Position numbers and translations under genes: made by a program. From Bradyrhizobium sp. WD16 (lineage in GTDB: Bacteria; Pseudomonadota; Alphaproteobacteria; Rhizobiales; Xanthobacteraceae): a stretch of 64,000 nucleotides of DNA. A model generated the notes under the pieces. That model saw only the letters and a list, made by a program, of their open reading frames with translations, ran no database searches and was not told the origin of the DNA. Positions 60,487-64,000 of the stretch are shown one piece after another. Positions within the stretch are counted from its first letter, which is position 1, and each line of letters starts with the position of its first letter. The stretch lies in NCBI RefSeq assembly GCF_024181725.1, contig NZ_CP028908.1:1550001-1614000 (forward strand). The letters run 5' to 3'.

Positions 60487-61449
60487 CTATTCCGCCGCCG
60501 TCCGCATGCCGCCGCCATGGGCGCGATCGAGATCGCGCGACAACAGCCGGCCGGCGGCGCCGGAAGCACGGCTGACCATCTCGAGATAGGCCTTCGTCAC
60601 CCGGGCGAAATGATTGTAGATGATCACCGCCGGAATGGCGGCGACGAGCCCGATCGCCGTCGCCAGCAGCGCCTCGGCAATGCCCGGAGCCACCACCGCG
60701 AGATTGGTGGTCTGCGCCTTCGAGATGCCGATGAAACTGTTCATGATGCCCCATACGGTGCCGAACAGCCCGACGAAGGGCGACGTGGCGCCGATGGTGG
60801 CGAGCACACCCATGCCGAAACGCATCCGCCGCGCCTCGGCGCGGGAAATTTCCGCAAAGCTCGATGCCGCGCGCTCCTTGATGCCGGCGTCACTGGAGAT
60901 GCCGGCGGACAACCGCGCCTCGCGCAGGGCGGCGGCAAGGAACCCGGCCAGGATACTGGACCGGTCGCCGAGGGCGGACCGCGCCTCCGCGATCGAGCGG
61001 GCTTCCGCGATCGCCTCGAGCGCGCCGCGCAGCCGGCGCTGCGCCAGAAGCTGTTCGACGAACTTGCCGATGAAGACGGTCCAGGTCACCAGCGAGGCGA
61101 AGGCGAGGCCGACCATGACCGCCTTGACCACGATGTCGGCCGCCATGAACATCGACCACGGCGACAATTCATGCGGTACCGCCAGTGCCCGGATCTGGTG
61201 CGGGCCGGCGTCGGTGGCCGCGACCGGCGGCGGTGCGGCGCTCTCCACCGGCGCGGCGACGACAGGCGGCGGCGCCGCAGGAGTTGCGGTCACGGCGGGA
61301 GATGCGGCGATCGGCGCGGGCGCCGGCGACGCAAGAGCACCTGGCCGGGCCGCGCCTTGCTGGGCCGCGCCCTGCTGAGCCGCGACTGGAACGGCGAGCA
61401 GCGCCGCAACCAGACCGGCAGCAAGGACAGAAATCATACGCCTCATCAT
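60487..61449 (-). CDS. exbB: ExbB-type biopolymer transport protein with extended N-terminus
   Basis: This 320-residue protein has a signal peptide (to AVPVAA), an Ala/Pro-rich segment of about 70 residues, then the three-TM ExbB core ([60 protein letters not shown]). The periplasmic extension is typical of the long ExbB found in some alphaproteobacteria. ATG 61449 is chosen (61446 and GTG 61470 are options). Operon with exbD and tonB. Confidence 0.93.
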   Translation of the reverse strand: MMRRMISVLAAGLVAALLAVPVAAQQGAAQQGAARPGALASPAPAPIAASPAVTATPAAPPPVVAAPVESAAPPPVAATDAGPHQIRALAVPHELSPWSMFMAADIVVKAVMVGLAFASLVTWTVFIGKFVEQLLAQRRLRGALEAIAEARSIAEARSALGDRSSILAGFLAAALREARLSAGISSDAGIKERAASSFAEISRAEARRMRFGMGVLATIGATSPFVGLFGTVWGIMNSFIGISKAQTTNLAVVAPGIAEALLATAIGLVAAIPAVIIYNHFARVTKAYLEMVSRASGAAGRLLSRDLDRAHGGGMRTAAE

Positions 61450-61470
61450 GACCGCCTTTCGCAATCCCAC

Positions 61471-62160
61471 TCAGACCTCGGCCCAGTAGCGGATCAGGTT
61501 GTGATAGATGCCGGTCAATTTGACCGTTTCAGGGTCGCCGCGCCCGAGCCGCCCGCTCAGGCCCTGGATGGCTGCGTCCAGGTCGAAGATCATGCTGCGA
61601 GCGCGGTCGTCCCGTATCATGCTCTGCAGCCAGAAGAAAGATGCCACCCGCGCGCCCCTGGTCACCGGCGTGACCATGTGCAGGCTGGCCGAGGGATAGA
61701 GCACGAGATGGCCGGCCGGAAGTTTCACCTCGTGCGAGCCGTAGTCGTCCTCGATCACCAGATCGCCTCCGTCATAATCCTCCGGCTCCGACAGGAACAA
61801 CGTCACCGACAGGTCGGTGCGGATGCGCAGTCCGGTCAGCGGATCGCCGCGCACGGCATTGTCGACATGGATGCCGAAGTGATGACCGCCGGACGCCGCG
61901 TAGCGGTTGAACAGCGGCGGAAAGATCTGCCGCGGTATGGCGGCGGAGACGAACAGCGGATTTGCCGTCAGCGCCGAGATGATGCGCTGGCCGAGGCGGC
62001 GCGCCACCTCGCCGTCCGGCGGCAGCTGCTCGTTGTGCTTGACCATCGCGGACTGGCCGCCGGCCGTGGCACGGCCGTCCTCCCACTGCGCCGCGTCCAT
62101 GACGCGGCGGAAGTCGGCGACCTCCTGCTTGCTCAGCACATCGGGGACACAGATCAGCAT
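61471..62160 (-). CDS. Fe(II)/2-oxoglutarate-dependent hydroxylase, PiuC type (PKHD-type)
   Basis: This 229-residue protein matches the PKHD-type hydroxylases found beside catecholate siderophore receptors. Iron ligands are His98 and Asp100 (FGIHVDNAV) and His161 ([12 protein letters not shown]), with an Arg shortly after for 2-oxoglutarate. ATG 62160 is two bases after the receptor stop. PiuC-like proteins affect siderophore-type iron uptake, and their natural substrate is unclear. It lies between the receptor and exbB genes, consistent with one iron operon. Confidence 0.92.
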   Translation of the reverse strand: MLICVPDVLSKQEVADFRRVMDAAQWEDGRATAGGQSAMVKHNEQLPPDGEVARRLGQRIISALTANPLFVSAAIPRQIFPPLFNRYAASGGHHFGIHVDNAVRGDPLTGLRIRTDLSVTLFLSEPEDYDGGDLVIEDDYGSHEVKLPAGHLVLYPSASLHMVTPVTRGARVASFFWLQSMIRDDRARSMIFDLDAAIQGLSGRLGRGDPETVKLTGIYHNLIRYWAEV

Positions 62161-62162
62161 GA

Positions 62163-64000
62163 TCAGAACTTCGCAGTGGTGACGAGATAGGCGGCGCGGC
62201 CGGGGCCGACTGCGACGAACGGCGCCGCGCTGCGATAGAGCGTGTCGTAATAGAGCGCGTTGGTGAGGTTCTGGACGTAGAGCTTCATGCTCAGATTCTC
62301 GTTGACCTTCTTTTCGACGAAGGCGTCGAAGCGCCAGTAGCTCGGCAGTTCGGTGCCGGTGTTGGCGGCGAAGGTGCCGCCGTAGATCTTCGAACGGTAG
62401 ATCGCCTGCCCGCCGATCTCCCAGCCGCCGTCGAGCTTGTATTTGGTGAGCAGGCTGAAGGATTCGTGGGCGATATTGGCGAGCTGCAGCCCGACATTGC
62501 CGGCGATCGCCGTCTGCGTGACCTTGGACTTCATCAGCACGAGGCCGCCGAACAGGCTCCAGCGATCGGTGATGTTGCCGCCGGCCTCCAGATCGATGCC
62601 CTGGATGCGATAGGCCGCGCCCGACTGGAGCACGTTGTTGACCGTCTCGCGGGCGTTGGTCTTGTCGGTCTGGAACAGCGCGCCGCTCACCAGCAGATGG
62701 CGATCGAACAGCTCCCACTTGGTGCCGATTTCGACGCCCTTGTTGCGCTCGGGCCCGAGGATCTGGGTCGGCGACAGCGTCGGACTGAAACCGCCATAGT
62801 CTGCCGCCGTGCCGTCAAGTTCGGCGCCGAACGGATTGGAGGAGGTGGCATAGGCGGCGTAGATGCTGCCGATCGGCAGCGGCTTGTAGACGACGCCGCC
62901 GTTGTAATTGACGAGATCGGCGCTGGTGGCGTTCGAGGCGGTGTTGTTGGACGACGTGATGCTGTAGCCGTCGTAGCGTACGCCGCCATTGAGAATGAGA
63001 AGATCGTCGTAGTTGGCGGTCTCGATCAGGTAGACGCTCTTGGTATCGACGTTGTAGCGCGTCGGATTGCCGATCAATGTCGGCGACGAATAAAACGGCA
63101 GGTCGGTATAGGCCGGACTGAAGATCGACTGGTTCGCCAGCGCGCCGGACCCGCTGAAGGCGCTGGAACCGGCCGCCTCCGAGGCGAGGCCGGTATAGCG
63201 GTCGATCGAGACCTTCTCGTTGGCGAATTCGGCGCCGACGACCGCGGTGTGCTTCCAGGGGCCGGTGTCGAACTTGTAGGTGGCATCGCTCTGGTTGGCG
63301 AGAACGTCAGTGACCTGGTAGCGGCTCTGCGGATTGGCCGAGAAAGTCCACAGCGCCGGATTGGGGTTCGACGTCTTCGGCTGCTCGGGCAGCGTGCCGA
63401 TATAGTTGAGCACCGAACGCTCGGCCCGCGACCTGTTGCTGAGGGTGAGGTTCTCGTTGACCCTGAACTCGCCGGTGACGGTGCCGAAATCCTGCTTCAC
63501 CTTCTGGAAGTCGCGGTAACGGAAGCCGTACCAGGCCTCGCGAGGCACGCCGACCTCGGTCACCGGCACGTTGCCCTGCTTGTAATAAGGCACGCCGAAA
63601 TCCGGGATCCCGCTCAGATCGGTATGGACGTAATTGGCGGTGATCTTGACGTTATCCGTCGGCGTCCACTTGGTTGCGATGAAGCCGCCCCAGCGGTTGT
63701 CGGTGGTGACATCGCGACCGGCGACGCCGGCATCCTGGAACATGCCGCCGGCGCGCATGGCGAAGGTCGGACTGATGACCTGGTTGACGTCGAGGGTCAG
63801 GCGCCTGGTGCGATCCGTGCCGAAGGTCGACTCGGCGTTGTAGAAATTGCGGTCGGCGGCCTGCTTGGTGACGATGTTGATGGCGCCGCCGGCCGTGCCA
63901 CGCCCTGCATAAGACGACGCCGGGCCGCGCAGGATCTCGATCTGCTCGGTGAAGAAGTTCTCGCGGATGCTGACCGCCGGGTCGCGGATACCGTCGATGA
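62163..64000 (-). CDS. TonB-dependent siderophore receptor (partial, N-terminus outside window)
   Basis: The open frame runs from the stop at 62163 through the window end, about 612 codons, so the signal peptide and early plug are missing. The visible plug has [20 protein letters not shown] and [15 protein letters not shown], the classical receptor plug motifs. The 22-strand barrel ends in [12 protein letters not shown] with a C-terminal Phe. The barrel sequence ([20 protein letters not shown] near the end) is of the siderophore type, and the adjacent PiuC points to a catecholate ligand such as in Fiu/PiuA. It is first in the operon with piuC, exbB, exbD and tonB. Confidence 0.93.
   Translation of the reverse strand, partial: IDGIRDPAVSIRENFFTEQIEILRGPASSYAGRGTAGGAINIVTKQAADRNFYNAESTFGTDRTRRLTLDVNQVISPTFAMRAGGMFQDAGVAGRDVTTDNRWGGFIATKWTPTDNVKITANYVHTDLSGIPDFGVPYYKQGNVPVTEVGVPREAWYGFRYRDFQKVKQDFGTVTGEFRVNENLTLSNRSRAERSVLNYIGTLPEQPKTSNPNPALWTFSANPQSRYQVTDVLANQSDATYKFDTGPWKHTAVVGAEFANEKVSIDRYTGLASEAAGSSAFSGSGALANQSIFSPAYTDLPFYSSPTLIGNPTRYNVDTKSVYLIETANYDDLLILNGGVRYDGYSITSSNNTASNATSADLVNYNGGVVYKPLPIGSIYAAYATSSNPFGAELDGTAADYGGFSPTLSPTQILGPERNKGVEIGTKWELFDRHLLVSGALFQTDKTNARETVNNVLQSGAAYRIQGIDLEAGGNITDRWSLFGGLVLMKSKVTQTAIAGNVGLQLANIAHESFSLLTKYKLDGGWEIGGQAIYRSKIYGGTFAANTGTELPSYWRFDAFVEKKVNENLSMKLYVQNLTNALYYDTLYRSAAPFVAVGPGRAAYLVTTAKF

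Overview
The window is high-GC, densely coded DNA from an alphaproteobacterium, most likely Bradyrhizobiaceae/Hyphomicrobiales (Bradyrhizobium or Rhodopseudomonas-like). The pointers are a BA14K-type cysteine-rich protein, an amino acid:carrier-protein ligase of the Bradyrhizobium type, an Omp25-like/OprB fused porin, a PilZ remnant of the family common in bradyrhizobia, and short palindromic intergenic elements of the kind common in these genomes. This assignment comes from reading protein families, not from a database search.

Layout. 0-6.3 kb: end of an NMT1-type ABC importer operon, a six-copy 16-bp tandem repeat, a creatininase-family amidohydrolase, a fused porin and an FMN glutamate-synthase-like protein. 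6.4-12.9 kb: two paralogous molybdenum-hydroxylase large subunits (AYRGAGR type) with no partner subunits, flanking a YeiH-type permease. 13-22 kb: an accessory stretch with tRNA-Arg(CCT), a MarC-family protein, four head-to-tail palindromic elements, an IS3 transposase remnant, a chemoreceptor, a GT-C-like membrane protein, an internally deleted PilZ protein, a signal-less beta-helix protein and an acyltransferase-3. Its two ends carry inverted copies of the same palindrome. 22-24.7 kb: OmpW and a Crp/Fnr regulator, each preceded by an FNR-type box. 24.7-31.5 kb: a dicarboxylate-type MFS symporter with a -24/-12 promoter candidate and upstream dyad, next to a DctB/DctD-like pair, then a FUSC exporter. 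31.5-32.8 kb: a divergent DHFR-like/HxlR pair.

33.0-40.8 kb holds the most unusual system: acyl carrier protein, acyl-CoA-dehydrogenase-like flavoprotein, class-II synthetase-like amino acid:[carrier protein] ligase, DUF1839 protein, GH2 beta-mannosidase-like enzyme and a tandem alpha/beta-hydrolase, all on one strand and tightly spaced. It looks like a tRNA-independent pathway that loads an amino acid on a carrier, may oxidise it, and may pass it to an acceptor. The DUF1839 protein has features that recall the BtrH-type aminoacyl transferase of butirosin biosynthesis, and the last two enzymes suggest a glycan or glycoside acceptor.

41.3-49.2 kb: BA14K protein, then divergent arms of a hydantoin/dihydropyrimidine-type locus. 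One arm holds an ABC importer and an arylmalonate-decarboxylase/maleate-isomerase-like enzyme; the other holds a GntR regulator, a racemase-like protein lacking both catalytic cysteines, and a dihydropyrimidinase. 49.3-59.1 kb: a probable quinate/shikimate catabolic operon with LysR, shikimate dehydrogenase-like, Liv-type ABC importer, Gfo/Idh oxidoreductase and QuiC1-type 3-dehydroshikimate dehydratase, ending at a perfect 18-bp hairpin. 59.2-64 kb: TonB, ExbD, ExbB, a PiuC-type hydroxylase and a TonB-dependent siderophore receptor that runs off the window. No rRNA, CRISPR array, intact IS or prophage was seen.
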